From Epiperipatus broadwayi (taxonomy: Eukaryota > Onychophora > Udeonychophora > Euonychophora > Peripatidae), in assembly GCA_028023455.1 (NCBI GenBank), contig JAQFVV010006245.1:7997123-8061122 (forward strand): DNA of 64,000 nucleotides, given 5' to 3'. A program made the position numbers and the translations under genes. Positions 47,790 to 59,553 of this stretch are shown piece by piece; positions within the stretch are counted from its first letter, which is position 1; every line of letters begins with the position of its first letter. The notes below the pieces were generated by a model. That model was given only the letters and a program-made list of their open reading frames with translations. It had not been told where the DNA came from and did not search any database.

Positions 47790-50700
47790 TGAAGCGGAAT
47801 CTGAGATTCAGATTGCGCTTCACAGCCCACTTCCAATCTTCCGCTACCAACCTAAATTCAAACCCTATGCTTGCATATATATTCCACTCACTAACACATT
47901 TGTTTGTATCCTTTTGTTTGAGTTATATTAACTAACATATTTATTAACGAAGATATTGGCATAAATATCTGAATTTAAACATGCAGAATAAAATTAATAA
48001 ATGTAGCGTCTGAAAATTCGTATACGCAATAGGGAATGGGGGATTAATTATAACGGACTTATAATGTCAAAATATATTATAATTTCTGTATTAATTTGTT
48101 TTATAAAAGTTATAATAATTGTTTGTTAATTGCAGCTCAGATATCTACTGATATTGTAGAGACAAAGGTACTGAGTAAATATTTATTGGAAAAGTTCGTT
48201 ATATGTAAGTTTATAAAATTGTGTTTTTAAATTATTTTTTGTCATTAAACTATACTTTTCTTTTAAATCCAATATGGAAGATGCGATTGTAATTAGTCAA
48301 AATTAATTAAAGGTGAGAAGCGTAATCTGGTATAATATTCTAACATAACTTTAATTAAAAGTTTCTCTAAAATCAAAAGTAGAAACTAAACTTAATTGAT
48401 TTACTTTTGTTACAAACATTTTCTTTTATCAAAATTAATTAAAGTTTGAATACTTATCTAACAATGGCATCTTCCATCACAATAGGTAAAAGCTTGTATA
48501 CGAATTCTTTAGGAAATTAGATTGCAATGACCAATCAGAAAGGGATTCCAAAAATACCAAGGCATGGGATAATTACAAATTATTTTTAAGAGAGTAAGTA
48601 AGACAGTCAAGGAGAGCAGTCACCAAGAAAATTTGCGTTGGTTATTTTCAATGTGTACTGAGTAAATCTAAATCGCCTTTCTCGCCATTCGAGATGGCTT
48701 TCCCTGAAATCTGTGCCCTGGATCCCGATACTCATAGACTATACTGATATGCCTGTTCGTTAAATCATAAAATTACTACCTGCCTGAATAACTGCTTAAC
48801 AAACTAGATCTAGTTCTCCGAGGGAATCCGAAATCATCAAAAGAACAGCCAAGTTTGTACAGAGGTAACAATTTCAAATGCTGCTAGACTCTTAAAGTTA
48901 CCATGAATAATTTTAACTTTCACCTATCTATTTCTTTAAACATGTTGTAAAGCTTTTATTTGTAAAATTTAATATTAGTTATGAATCAATTTGTAAAATT
49001 CTTACCTTTTTGTTAATTGTAACTCGTTCTCTCTCTATATAACTTAGCTGTAATCTCTCCCACATTAAACCTCTCATGAATAATTATTAATTCTTAATTT
49101 CACGTCTAAGCGGCAATACTTTATTTTCATTATTATATTTTATACTTTCAGATCCTAAATTATATGTCGATAATTTCCCCCCAGAATCGCAAATGCTTAC
49201 GCTATCTCTTTTAATAAAAGAAAACCCTCCTTACTTTTAGAGGGTAATTAATCCAGTATATTTTAAAAAAAAACAAATTTGTTATTCTTAGTATAGCGGG
49301 TGCCTGCCAGTCTGGGGAAATAAAATCAGAATTTGATAATTACTGTCCAGTGTTATTTTAAAAAAAATAAGTAAAAATCTATTTTCGTAGAAATGTTTTT
49401 TTTTGGTTAATTAAATAATAGCGCTAACTTCTAAAATCTGCAATTAGATTTTATATGAATTAAATTAATATTACTTTCTTGAAATCAATAGCCACCACCG
49501 ACTTTATATATATTTAATAATACGAAAAGTATTTATTTATTAAAAGCATTCAAAACCAAAGATTTATATTATTTATCCGTTGTGAAAAGTTTATGTGTAG
49601 TTTAAAGTAATACAGAAGGGGGGGGGGAATCCTTTAGTTCTATGAGCTCTATTATATTAGCATAAAATGTAATTCTTCCATATCCACGTAGTAATCAAAT
49701 CATACCAGTACGCTGGGTTTTTATTAATAAAGATAGGCGATAATTCTTTATTCCTTAGTTAAATATATATATTTATATTAATGCAAGCGTTACGTGTATA
49801 CCGGCCTTTCGTTTTATATATATTTATGCTTCGTTCATTTTACTTCTAATACCAAGGACAAGGTTTGGCAAACCTCGTTGGATTTCTTCAGCGCGTGATA
49901 TTATTGCATAGGGTTCGCTCTGGCAAAAGTCCAGCCTATGGCAATTCAATAAAGCGCCTTCTTTGTTATTTATGACCCGACCCTGCCGACGTTTGCAGAG
50001 AGTCGCCTTCTTTAACGGTGAATTGAAGCATCTTCTTAGATCTTAGAATAGATCTCTCCATTTGCCATCATACACGTACCGCTCTCCCAGATTTTATTCT
50101 CGTTAAAAGCCTATTAATTCTCCTAAACCGTACTGTTATGATTATACTAAATGGATTGCCACTGTTTAATATATACTTCATTCGCACTTTCAGATATGAC
50201 GCTTCTGCCATTACTATTATTTCCCAAAGTAGCTTCCCACACACGTTCTTGTATAGCCAATGCAAATAGTAATTAAATAAAATTACCCTTATCATCCAAC
50301 TTAATAAACTTACGTATTGGTATGAATGCTGTTATTTTAGTACTGGTGGATTCAAATAATGTTCAGATACCGTAGTCTAGCGCTATTATTAAAAATCTTA
50401 TGTATCACAGTCCATCGATAAATTCTTGACATATAAATAGCCGCAATAGAATAAAGCCATGAATTATTTGTTATTGATGATTAAATATGTTCATTGTATA
50501 GGATTGTAAGGGAGGTTAATGTTGTCCAAGGGAGATAAACACCCATTTTATTTACATTGTAACACCAATAACGTTTGCAATCATATATATTTCAAGTTGA
50601 TTTAATAAATTTTATATCCTTCTAAATATCTAAGTCATTGTTTCATTTATTGATTAGAAATAATTTTGATGTAATATAAAAAGGTTTCCCTTACTAGATG

Positions 50701-50973
50701 ATCGAAAATCGCTAATTATAATATTCTAGACATGAACCAAGTTCGAATAAGAGTCTTTTTGTGTCACGACTTTGTGATGCCGGCGGGGTAGGAATAAATT
50801 AGATCAGTATCATTGGAATTGTTGCTCATAAGTTGGTAGATCTGGAAAATAGGCAAATAGGGCAGAGTTCATGAATGTTCCTGACCTATGTATCTTGCAC
50901 AGGATTGGATTCGAGGTACTTTTGCCTAGATGCTAGATCTTGTTATATGAACAGACGAAACCGACCGGTACAG
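47790..50973 (+). repeat. 5' LTR
   Basis: TG...CA bounded. It matches the 3' LTR almost base for base. By eye I find two clear substitutions, both CpG transitions (near 50779 and 50957), and a handful of small indels in homopolymers or AT runs. TATA-like motifs lie at 50432-50440 (TATAAATAG) and 50675-50683 (TATAAAAAG). AATAAA follows at about 50450. Confidence 0.95.
50432..50440 (+). promoter_or_regulatory. TATA-like box in the LTR (candidate U3 promoter)
   Basis: TATAAATAG followed by GCCGCAATAGAATAAAG. The same motif is in the right LTR at 56624-56632. A second candidate, TATAAAAAG, is at 50675-50683. Which one is used cannot be told from sequence. Confidence 0.35.
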
Positions 50974-50995
50974 GTTTTTTTTTTTTCCCCGGGTA

Positions 50996-51014
50996 TGGAC
51001 GCCCGCCGTGGGGC
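50996..51014 (+). promoter_or_regulatory. Possible primer-binding site, tRNA-Lys-like
   Basis: TGGACGCCCGCCGTGGGGC resembles the classical tRNA-Lys1,2 primer-binding site TGGCGCCCAACGTGGGGC, with one inserted A and two changed bases. It lies 22 nt past the LTR end, after a T-run and CCCCGGG, whereas most binding sites lie within a few bases. The offset and mismatches make this uncertain. Confidence 0.35.
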
Positions 51015-51264
51015 TATTAATTACTTTTACACCCTGCAGAACCCGGAATAATAGATGTTAGTATACTATATATAATGTTTATTCTCTAAATAATAAAAAT
51101 ATATGTGTAAATTTTTTTTTCTTGGTTTGTACACCCAGTTCAGATGATGTCCTTTTTAAATATTATACACACTATGTACAAGTCATTACTAGTATGCATA
51201 TGGTTTTCCCAATAATGTCAATCATATATGTAGATTTTTTTTTTCATAAACAATATTCAGTATA

Positions 51265-51484
51265 TATGTGATATTTTGTTCTTCCATAAATAATGTTTTA
51301 AATATATATGTACACTTTCTTGGGGTGGTGAAAGAAAAGTAGTGGCAGCTTTTAAATACTTTCACACCCATAGTATGTGATATTTTGTTCTGCTTCCATA
51401 AATAATGTTTTAAATATATATGTACACTTTCTTGGGGTGGTGAAAGAAAAGTAGTGGCAGCTTTTAAATACTTTCACACCCAGA
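51265..51484 (+). repeat. Tandem duplication of about 109 bp in the leader
   Basis: Two copies (51265-51373 and 51374-51484) run from TATGTGATATTTTGTTCT to TTTCACACCCA. They are near-identical apart from a small insertion (CTGCTTCC versus CTTCC). Each contains CTTTCTTGGGGTGGTGAAAG, which can form a small hairpin. Confidence 0.9.
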
Positions 51485-51774
51485 GTATGTAAAGAAAAAA
51501 AAATAAAAATATGTGATTCAAATAGTAATGACATCTTTAATGACTTTATGATATTATACATCTGAACTGCTGTACAGCTTTCATAAATAAAAATATGTGT
51601 TTATAAAAATGTACAATCATCTAGTAAAAGTGTTGTAACAATCTACTCCTCTTGACTGGTGCCCAGTAGTAATACCATTATAAATTTTGTCATCAGGTGG
51701 TAGATTGAATAAAAAAAAAATATATTAGAAACAATGATTCCAAAATTTAACAAGTTATATAGAGAGCATTATAT

Positions 51775-51838
51775 GTACTCAACTATGTAATGTACTCAAC
51801 TATGTACTCAACTATGTAATGTACTCAACTATGTAATG
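51775..51838 (+). repeat. Short tandem array, GTACTCAACTATGTAAT units
   Basis: Four units of about 12-17 bp with GTACTCAACTATGTA(AT). Confidence 0.9.
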
Positions 51839-52297
51839 CAAGTGTTGATAATTTTAATATGAAGTAATACAATTTTAAGTATGTTTCAGGTGCAAAGGAA
51901 CAACCAAACTTAAAGACCCAGCAAAAACACTGAAGAATGAACAAGAGTAGATTAGGTAACAATATGATATTTGAATATATATATATATGTGTAAATGAAA
52001 CATTTATATATAATATTTATAATATATATATATATATATATATTGTAAATGTTGGATCTAGAAGTTAATAATGCAAAAGGCAGGCATGGTAGAACCCTAA
52101 ATATAATAAATCAGGTATAGATTGGGTACAGGTAGGGGGGAGCAGAACAAGGGGGAGACTGTTGAGAATGGGGGAAAGGTGTATCAGGCCATAAAAAAAA
52201 TAAAAACAAACATAAGTGAGCATTTTTGTGTCTTAAATAAGTAAAATATATATAAATAAAATATACATATATCTATCTATATTTGAAGCTTAGCAGA

Positions 52298-53674
52298 ATG
52301 GAGAATAGTGATAAAGAGAAGATATGTCAGGGAAAGACGCTCAGGTCAGGAAGAGTAATCCATGATGATGACCAAAAGATGGAAGCGGAAAGCGAAGAGA
52401 AAACTGATGCAGAGCAAGAACATCAGGAAGTTGTAACTATGGAACCTGTAGAGAGCTCCACACAGAAACAGGATATAAACCTACAAACATTGTTGATGGA
52501 TATGTTCACTAACATGGAAAAAAAATTCGAAGCCAAGCATAATGAGATGAAGGAGTGGATGTCATCACTGTGTAATGAAATGAACAGTAATATATTAAAG
52601 CAAATAGATGAGGTGCGAGCAGACTGCAGGAGAGGCTACAAAAAGGTTCATACTGAAGTCGAAGGGCTCTTGGAGGAGCATAAAGAAGAAACTAAAACTA
52701 TAGTATCCAAAATGACTGGAGAGTTAATGATGACACGAAGTGTGATAGACCAGCAAGAAGCTGCCCACCACATAGCTATAAGTCAAATAAATGAACGTTT
52801 GGGTGATGAACTGAAATGTCATGAAGAACAAGAGAGGATCATTTTAAATGTGCGGGAAACACAGACGGAGTTTCAAGACCAGCTAAAGGAACTGAGAGGT
52901 GAAATTGATAAACTAAAAAGCAGCGCAGTGAAAATTTCAGAGTTCAAACCTGACGCATTAGGACCAGTACAGGAACACCACGTTGATAGGACATCAAATG
53001 TTATGCCCATAGGACAGATCTCAAATGCACAAGCCTACATGGCGAAGTTCATCCAAGTGAAAACATTCAAAGGGGATGCTGGAGAAAATCCAAAAGCGCA
53101 TATTGAGAGTCTTCAAGAATTGTTTCGATTCCAACAGATCTCAGCACCGGATCAAGTAGCTTTGGCAATTCACTATCTCAATGGATATGCAAAATCATGG
53201 TGGGAAAGCCATGAAGACAAGCCACTGAATTTTGAACAGTATGCAGCAGCTCTGTTAAGGACCTTCTGGAGCGAGGAGTGCCAGGACGGCATTTATCATT
53301 CGGTTTTAAAAGAAATGTATGGATCGGCCAACAAGGAAACACACACACAGTTTTTTTTGAGGCAAGTGGCACGTCTCCGGTCTCTGACGGCATTCCCATT
53401 TACAGAGACCCAGATTATCCGTGCAATACAACAAAATATGCCACCATACATACAACAAATGATGGTAGGATGCCGAATAAGGAGAATTGAGGAAATGGCA
53501 CAATTCCTCACCACCATTGACTACACGCCCATCAACAAAGAACCTCATGAAAGAATACGGAAAGTTGAGCCAGCTAGAAACCAAGCAACCTCTCATGATC
53601 AACCTAACTTCTGGCGGGGTGACCAAACCCTCAATAAAAAGCCATGTGAACCTCCTGATCGGGGAAAATATTAA
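52298..53674 (+). CDS. Gag-like protein of the LTR element
   Basis: 458 codons from ATG at 52298 (AGAATGG, good Kozak context) to TAA. The frame is open slightly further upstream (TTG at 52283) but has no other ATG. The N-terminal 60 residues are acidic and charged. Residues about 70-220 look like a long coiled coil rich in Glu, Lys and heptad hydrophobics. Residues about 255-410 match the Ty3/gypsy Gag capsid pattern (Retrotrans_gag type): VKTFKGDAGENPKAHIESL, then LNGYAKSWWE, then FEQYAAALLRTF, ending near MPPYIQQMM. There is no CCHC zinc knuckle before the stop, so nucleic-acid binding must come from the basic tail or another region. Base use is GC-richer than the surroundings. The frame has no disruption. 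Its expected role is particle assembly, with enzymes provided by an autonomous partner. Confidence 0.9.
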   Translation: MENSDKEKICQGKTLRSGRVIHDDDQKMEAESEEKTDAEQEHQEVVTMEPVESSTQKQDINLQTLLMDMFTNMEKKFEAKHNEMKEWMSSLCNEMNSNILKQIDEVRADCRRGYKKVHTEVEGLLEEHKEETKTIVSKMTGELMMTRSVIDQQEAAHHIAISQINERLGDELKCHEEQERIILNVRETQTEFQDQLKELRGEIDKLKSSAVKISEFKPDALGPVQEHHVDRTSNVMPIGQISNAQAYMAKFIQVKTFKGDAGENPKAHIESLQELFRFQQISAPDQVALAIHYLNGYAKSWWESHEDKPLNFEQYAAALLRTFWSEECQDGIYHSVLKEMYGSANKETHTQFFLRQVARLRSLTAFPFTETQIIRAIQQNMPPYIQQMMVGCRIRRIEEMAQFLTTIDYTPINKEPHERIRKVEPARNQATSHDQPNFWRGDQTLNKKPCEPPDRGKY

Positions 53675-53978
53675 AAATAAGACAGAACAATAGATCACAG
53701 ATGGATAGATAAGGAATTCGAACCACACTCTTAAAGATATGAATATAGTTTACTGTAATAGTTTGCACTCAGTGATAGATAGGTCAAAAATTTTTTAGCA
53801 TATAGCAGCAAAAAAAAAAATGAGGCTAACATTAGTTTACCAATAAATGTTTTTTTTTATATATATAAATAAATCACGTACTCCTTTCAAACCAGGTTGT
53901 TCTTTTGTCACCGGAACCGCAAGTAAGATATTTTTTTTTTTTTTACATTTTTTTTTATCAATTGTAAGTCCGGGAAAA
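53675..53978 (+). other. Gap between gag and the 3' LTR; short purine tract
   Basis: About 300 bp with T-runs and no pol sequence. The last seven bases before the LTR, GGGAAAA (53972-53978), are the only polypurine candidate next to the LTR. It is short for a second-strand primer. Confidence 0.5.
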
Positions 53979-56900
53979 TGAAGCGGAATCTGAGATTCAG
54001 ATTGCGCTTCACAGCCCACTTCCAATCTTCCGCTACCAACCTAAATTCAAACCCTATGCTTGCATATATATTCCACTCACTAACACATTTGTTTGTATCC
54101 TTTTGTTTGAGTTATATTAACTAACATATTTATTAACGAAGATATTGGCATAAATATCTGAATTTAAACATGCAGAATAAAATTAATAAATGTAGCGTCT
54201 GAAAATTCGTATACGCAATAGGGAATGGGGGATTAATTATAACGGACTTATAATGTCAAAATATATTATAATTTCTGTATTAATTTGTTTTATAAAAGTT
54301 ATAATAATTGTTTGTTAATTGCAGCTCAGATATCTACTGATATTGTAGAGACAAAGGTACTGAGTAAATATTTATTGGAAAAGTTCGTTATATGTAAGTT
54401 TATAAAATTGTGTTTTTAAATTATTTTTTGTCATTAAACTATACTTTTCTTTTAAATCCAATATGGAAGATGCGATTGTAATTAGTCAAAATTAATTAAA
54501 GGTGAGAAGCGTAATCTGGTATAATATTCTAACATAACTTTAATTAAAAGTTTCTCTAAAATCAAAAGTAGAAACTAAACTTAATTGATTTACTTTTGTT
54601 ACAAACATTTTCTTTTATCAAAATTAATTAAAGTTTGAATACTTATCTAACAATGGCATCTTCCATCACAATAGGTAAAAGCTTGTATACGAATTCTTTA
54701 GGAAATTAGATTGCAATGACCAATCAGAAAGGGATTCCAAAAATACCAAGGCATGGGATAATTACAAATTATTTTTAAGAGAGTAAGTAAGACAGTCAAG
54801 GAGAGCAGTCACCAAGAAAATTTGCGTTGGTTATTTTCAATGTGTACTGAGTAAATCTAAATCGCCTTTCTCGCCATTCGAGATGGCTTTCCCTGAAATC
54901 TGTGCCCTGGATCCCGATACTCATAGACTATACTGATATGCCTGTTCGTTAAATCATAAAATTACTACCTGCCTGAATAACTGCTTAACAAACTAGATCT
55001 AGTTCTCCGAGGGAATCCGAAATCATCAAAAGAACAGCCAAGTTTGTACAGAGGTAACAATTTCAAATGCTGCTAGACTCTTAAAGTTACCATGAATAAT
55101 TTTAACTTTCACCTATCTATTTCTTTAAACATGTTGTAAAGCTTTTATTTGTAAAATTTAATATTAGTTATGAATCAATTTGTAAAATTCTTACCTTTTT
55201 GTTAATTGTAACTCGTTCTCTCTCTATATAACTTAGCTGTAATCTCTCCCACATTAAACCTCTCATGAATAATTATTAATTCTTAATTTCACGTCTAAGC
55301 GGCAATACTTTATTTTCATTATTATATTTTATACTTTCAGATCCTAAATTATATGTCGATAATTTCCCCCCAGAATCGCAAATGCTTACGCTATCTCTTT
55401 TAATAAAAGAAAACCCTCCTTACTTTTAGAGGGTAATTAATCCAGTATATTTAAAAAAAAACAAATTTGTTATTCTTAGTATAGCGGGTGCCTGCCAGTC
55501 TGGGGAAATAAAATCAGAATTTGATAATTACTGTCCAGTGTTATTTTAAAAAAAATAAGTAAAAATCTATTTTCGTAGAAATGTTTTTTTTTTTTGGTTA
55601 ATTAAATAATAGCGCTAACTTCTAAAATCTGCAATTAGATTTTATATGAATTAAATTAATATTACTTTCTTGAAATCAATAGCCACCACCGACTTTATAT
55701 ATATTTAATAATACGAAAAGTATTTATTTATTAAAAGCATTCAAAACCAAAGATTTATATTATTTATCCGTTGTGAAAAGTTTATGTGTAGTTTAAAGTA
55801 ATACAGAAGGGGGGGGATCCTTTAGTTCTATGAGCTCTATTATATTAGCATAAAATGTAATTCTTCCATATCCACGTAGTAATCAAATCATACCAGTACG
55901 CTGGGTTTTTATTAATAAAGATAGGCGATAATTCTTTATTCCTTAGTTAAATATATATATTTATATTAATGCAAGCGTTACGTGTATACCGGCCTTTCGT
56001 TTTATATATATTTATGCTTCGTTCATTTTACTTCTAATACCAAGGACAAGGTTTGGCAAACCTCGTTGGATTTCTTCAGCGCGTGATATTATTGCATAGG
56101 GTTCGCTCTGGCAAAAGTCCAGCCTATGGCAATTCAATAAAGCGCCTTCTTTGTTATTTATGACCCGACCCTGCCGACGTTTGCAGAGAGTCGCCTTCTT
56201 TAACGGTGAATTGAAGCATCTTCTTAGATCTTAGAATAGATCTCTCCATTTGCCATCATACACGTACCGCTCTCCCAGATTTTATTCTCGTTAAAAGCCT
56301 ATTAATTCTCCTAAACCGTACTGTTATGATTATACTAAATGGATTGCCACTGTTTAATATATATATTATCATTCGCACTTTCAGATATGACGCTTCTGCC
56401 ATTACTATTATTTCCCAAAGTAGCTTCCCACACACGTTCTTGTATAGCCAATGCAAATAGTAATTAAATAAAATTACCCTTATCATCCAACTTAATAAAC
56501 TTACGTATTGGTATGAATGCTGTTATTTTAGTACTGGTGGATTCAAATAATGTTCAGATACCGTAGTCTAGCGCTATTATTAAAAAATCTTATGTATCAC
56601 AGTCCATCGATAAATTCTTGACATATAAATAGCCGCAATAGAATAAAGCCATGAATTATTTGTTATTGATGATTAAATATGTTCATTGTATAGGATTGTA
56701 AGGGAGGTTAATGTTGTCCAAGGGAGATAAACACCCATTTTATTTACATTGTAACACCAATAACGTTTGCAATCATATATATTTCAAGTTGATTTAATAA
56801 ATTTTATATCCTTCTAAATATCTAAGTCATTGTTTCATTTATTGATTAGAAATAATTTTGATGTAATATAAAAAGGTTTCCCTTACTAGATGATCGAAAA

Positions 56901-57164
56901 TCGCTAATTATAATATTCTAGACATGAACCAAGTTCGAATAAGAGTCTTTTTGTGTCACGACTTTGTGATGCCAGCGGGGTAGGAATAAATTAGATCAGT
57001 ATCATTGGAATTGTTGCTCATAAGTTGGTAGATCTGGAAAATAGGCAAATAGGGCAGAGTTCATGAATGTTCCTGACCTATGTATCTTGCACAGGATTGG
57101 ATTCGAGGTACTTTTGCCTAGATGCTAGATCTTGTTATATGAACAGATGAAACCGACCGGTACA
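53979..57164 (+). repeat. 3' LTR
   Basis: TG...CA bounded near-identical partner of the 5' LTR. Differences seen: a longer T-run near 55584, a shorter G-run near 55808, a small AT insertion near 56362, one extra A near 56582, and two transitions at CpG sites (near 56972 and 57148). Confidence 0.95.
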
Positions 57165-57168
57165 ATAC
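57165..57168 (+). repeat. Target-site duplication of the gag-only LTR element, right copy
   Basis: ATAC, equal to 47786-47789. Confidence 0.7.
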
Positions 57169-57277
57169 TAAGAGGTATTTCTTTATGAAGATAGCAGTAT
57201 TCATATAAATATTACTAAATAATATTTAATAAATTAGCTAAAATTAATATCATTTTTGTAAACTAGGCTGAAATCAT

Positions 57278-57822
57278 CATCATCATCAACCATTGTCAAT
57301 CCACTGCAGGATGGCCTGCATCTCTTCTCCACATCACCCCTGCTCACTTTCTTATTTCATCCATCCATCTCACATGTGGTCTTTTTCTGGGTCTTTTACA
57401 ATCTATTGGAATTTAATTTAAGATTTCAATTGTCCATCTATTATCATTTCATCTAGCAATATGTCCAGCCCAACTGAACTTCAGTCTCTATTTTTTTTCA
57501 ATGATGTCAGTAACACCTGTTTGTTCTCTTTCCCATATATTGCATTTTCAATCTCTTCTTGTTACTCCTAACATGCCTCTTCATACTTTTTTGAGGGGTC
57601 TAAAGTTTCTGTATTGCTCTTCTATTAATTATCCAAGTCTCAGATTCATAAGTAAAAACTGGTAAAACACATTTATTAAAAATCTTTCTTTTTAATTCTA
57701 TGATTATTTTCATCCATTGTTTCCATCTGTATTAATAATCTGACCAAAGTATTTATAATTGTTTAACCTCTTCTAACTCATCATAATCAATCTTTATTTT
57801 CATATTTTGAAAAAATCCACAT
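57278..57822 (-). pseudogene. RTE-like LINE 3' end in the right arm
   Basis: Minus-strand remnants mirror the left-arm LINE piece: a (ATC)n tail at 57278-57293, then on the minus strand the RMDEIRK, GVTDIIEKK-type and KIDYDELEEV pieces. Broken by frameshifts. Confidence 0.78.
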
Positions 57823-59553
57823 ATATATATATTGTGACAGGGTGGCTTCAAATCCTGTTTCACAAAAGAAAAATTTATACATACACATATGTATATAGTT
57901 CTTATTTTATTTATTCAAGTATATTTGATTTTTAAATTGGTAGAGAAAGGGTTAAAATAAAGACGAAGTATGAAAGGGGGAGGGTAGTTTATGCTCTTGT
58001 GGATGGATGAATGAAAGAAATTCAACAAATATCAATTTGATTTCAAAGATGGAAGCCAATACAACTCATTTTATTATAATAGAGAAAAAAAATCTTAAAT
58101 GACAAAAAAAATATTAAAACTGTATAGATTATTATGTAAAGAATGTAAATAGAAAAACAAAAAAATTAAGGCGAAAACAAATTACAGGTGGTCAATGAAA
58201 TTTCCTGACTTCAAAAAAAAAAGGTGCTAAAAGTTTTTTGCTTTGTTTAAAGAGAAACAGGACCCCAACAGAACATGGGTGGTAAGAAGTAAAAGAAAGA
58301 AATAAGATCTTTCTAAAAAAATTAGTCTACACAAAGAGAAATATAGAGAATAATATATTTTTTGAAAAGGGCAGTTCATCTGGTACTGCTTTGAAGAAAA
58401 TAATTCTCCATGCTTTATTAAATTGTGAAGTTTTGGAAACTATTAAAAACAGCCAATGTATTTGCCAGCTATGAACATATGGGGCTAAAGGCTTAAGCAT
58501 GCTGAAGGTCCAGGGTGAGGCAATACTAAATTGCAGCTGGAGTAGCTCAAATATATAATAAATAATTTTAATAATTATAATAAATAATTTTGCCAATGCT
58601 GGAAGGAAGATGCTCCTGAAATATTTCAATCATAACCTATTCCAAAGAGAATCAATATCAAGTTGAGAAATTCATTGGATTGAACACATAGGAAGTCACC
58701 TATTCCTATGCACCAACTAAGTGAATTATTACCATTGCTTTTATATTTTCGGTCATTATCCCAGAAAAACACAGGTAGTATAAACTTTTATTATATATAT
58801 TTCTTCACTCCCATATTACTGCATTCTCCATATGATGGTAATAAAGACTTTTAGATAGTGATCAACTATTCATAATTTTAAAATAATATTCTACATTTAA
58901 ATGGCTTTGGACATGATTGCTTTTCTCTTGTAATTTTCTTTATTCATTTGTTAATATATGCAGTGTGTGTGTATGCTTGTGTTTTATACGTATATAAAAG
59001 AAATGTTTGAGCACAATTAATATTTATGATTGATCAATTATGTTTAATATTAAAATTAATAGAAAGCTTATCCATATCTGTGTTGCTTCTTTATTCATTT
59101 AATATACTTAGTGTGTGTGCTTGTTTTATATACATATAAAAGAAATATTTGAGCACAAATAATATTTATGATTAATCAGTTGTTTAATATTAAAATTACT
59201 AGAAAGTTTATCCATATCTGTTATGTTTTTTTATTTTGGGTTGTCTGCAAAGTGTAGAAAAAGGGGGTATGTATTTCATTTTAATTTGTCAATTTCAGCT
59301 ATTTTTGGATAGATATTTTTCATTGGGGGAGATATAGGTTTTACATTTGACCTATTTTTGATGATATGGTATAATTTCAAAGCAGAGATTAATTAATTTG
59401 AGAAATATATTCTCTTGTGTAATGTTCTTTTTACTTTATATAATCATTGCTTTGGAACCTGATCGCAATGCATATTTACAAATGTTGAAGGCCAAATAAT
59501 TTTATGAAATTCTGTTTTTGTATTTCCCACCTTCCGCCATTGTTAATTTTTTT

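Larger units (their letters stand above)
51015..52297 (+). other. Long 5' leader of the gag-only element
   Basis: About 1.3 kb without a recognisable gene between the possible primer site and the gag ATG. It holds a 109-bp tandem duplication (51265-51484), a short 17-bp tandem array (51775-51838) and small (TA)n runs near 51978 and 52021. A packaging signal could lie here, but none is recognisable by motif. Confidence 0.6.
47790..57164 (+). mobile_element. Young gag-only LTR retrotransposon with 3.2-kb LTRs
   Basis: This 9375-bp element has a left LTR 47790-50973 (3184 bp), an interior 50974-53978 (3005 bp) and a right LTR 53979-57164 (3186 bp). Both LTRs begin TGAAGCGGAA and end CGGTACA. 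A 4-bp duplication ATAC flanks it. The interior encodes one protein, a Gag-like ORF of 458 codons. There is no protease, reverse transcriptase, RNase H or integrase, so it must be mobilised in trans. The layout resembles the plant TR-GAG group and other non-autonomous gypsy derivatives. The GC-richer, CpG-containing sequence stands out from its surroundings. It lies near the centre of the large inverted repeat. Confidence 0.9.

Noticed and set aside
50068-50295. 75-codon minus-strand frame, also present at 56256-56486
   Set aside because: It occurs in both LTRs only because the LTRs are duplicates. It has no recognisable domain and no known LTR role.
52283-52297. Upstream start for the Gag ORF
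   Set aside because: The codon at 52283 is TTG. The first ATG is at 52298 with good context.
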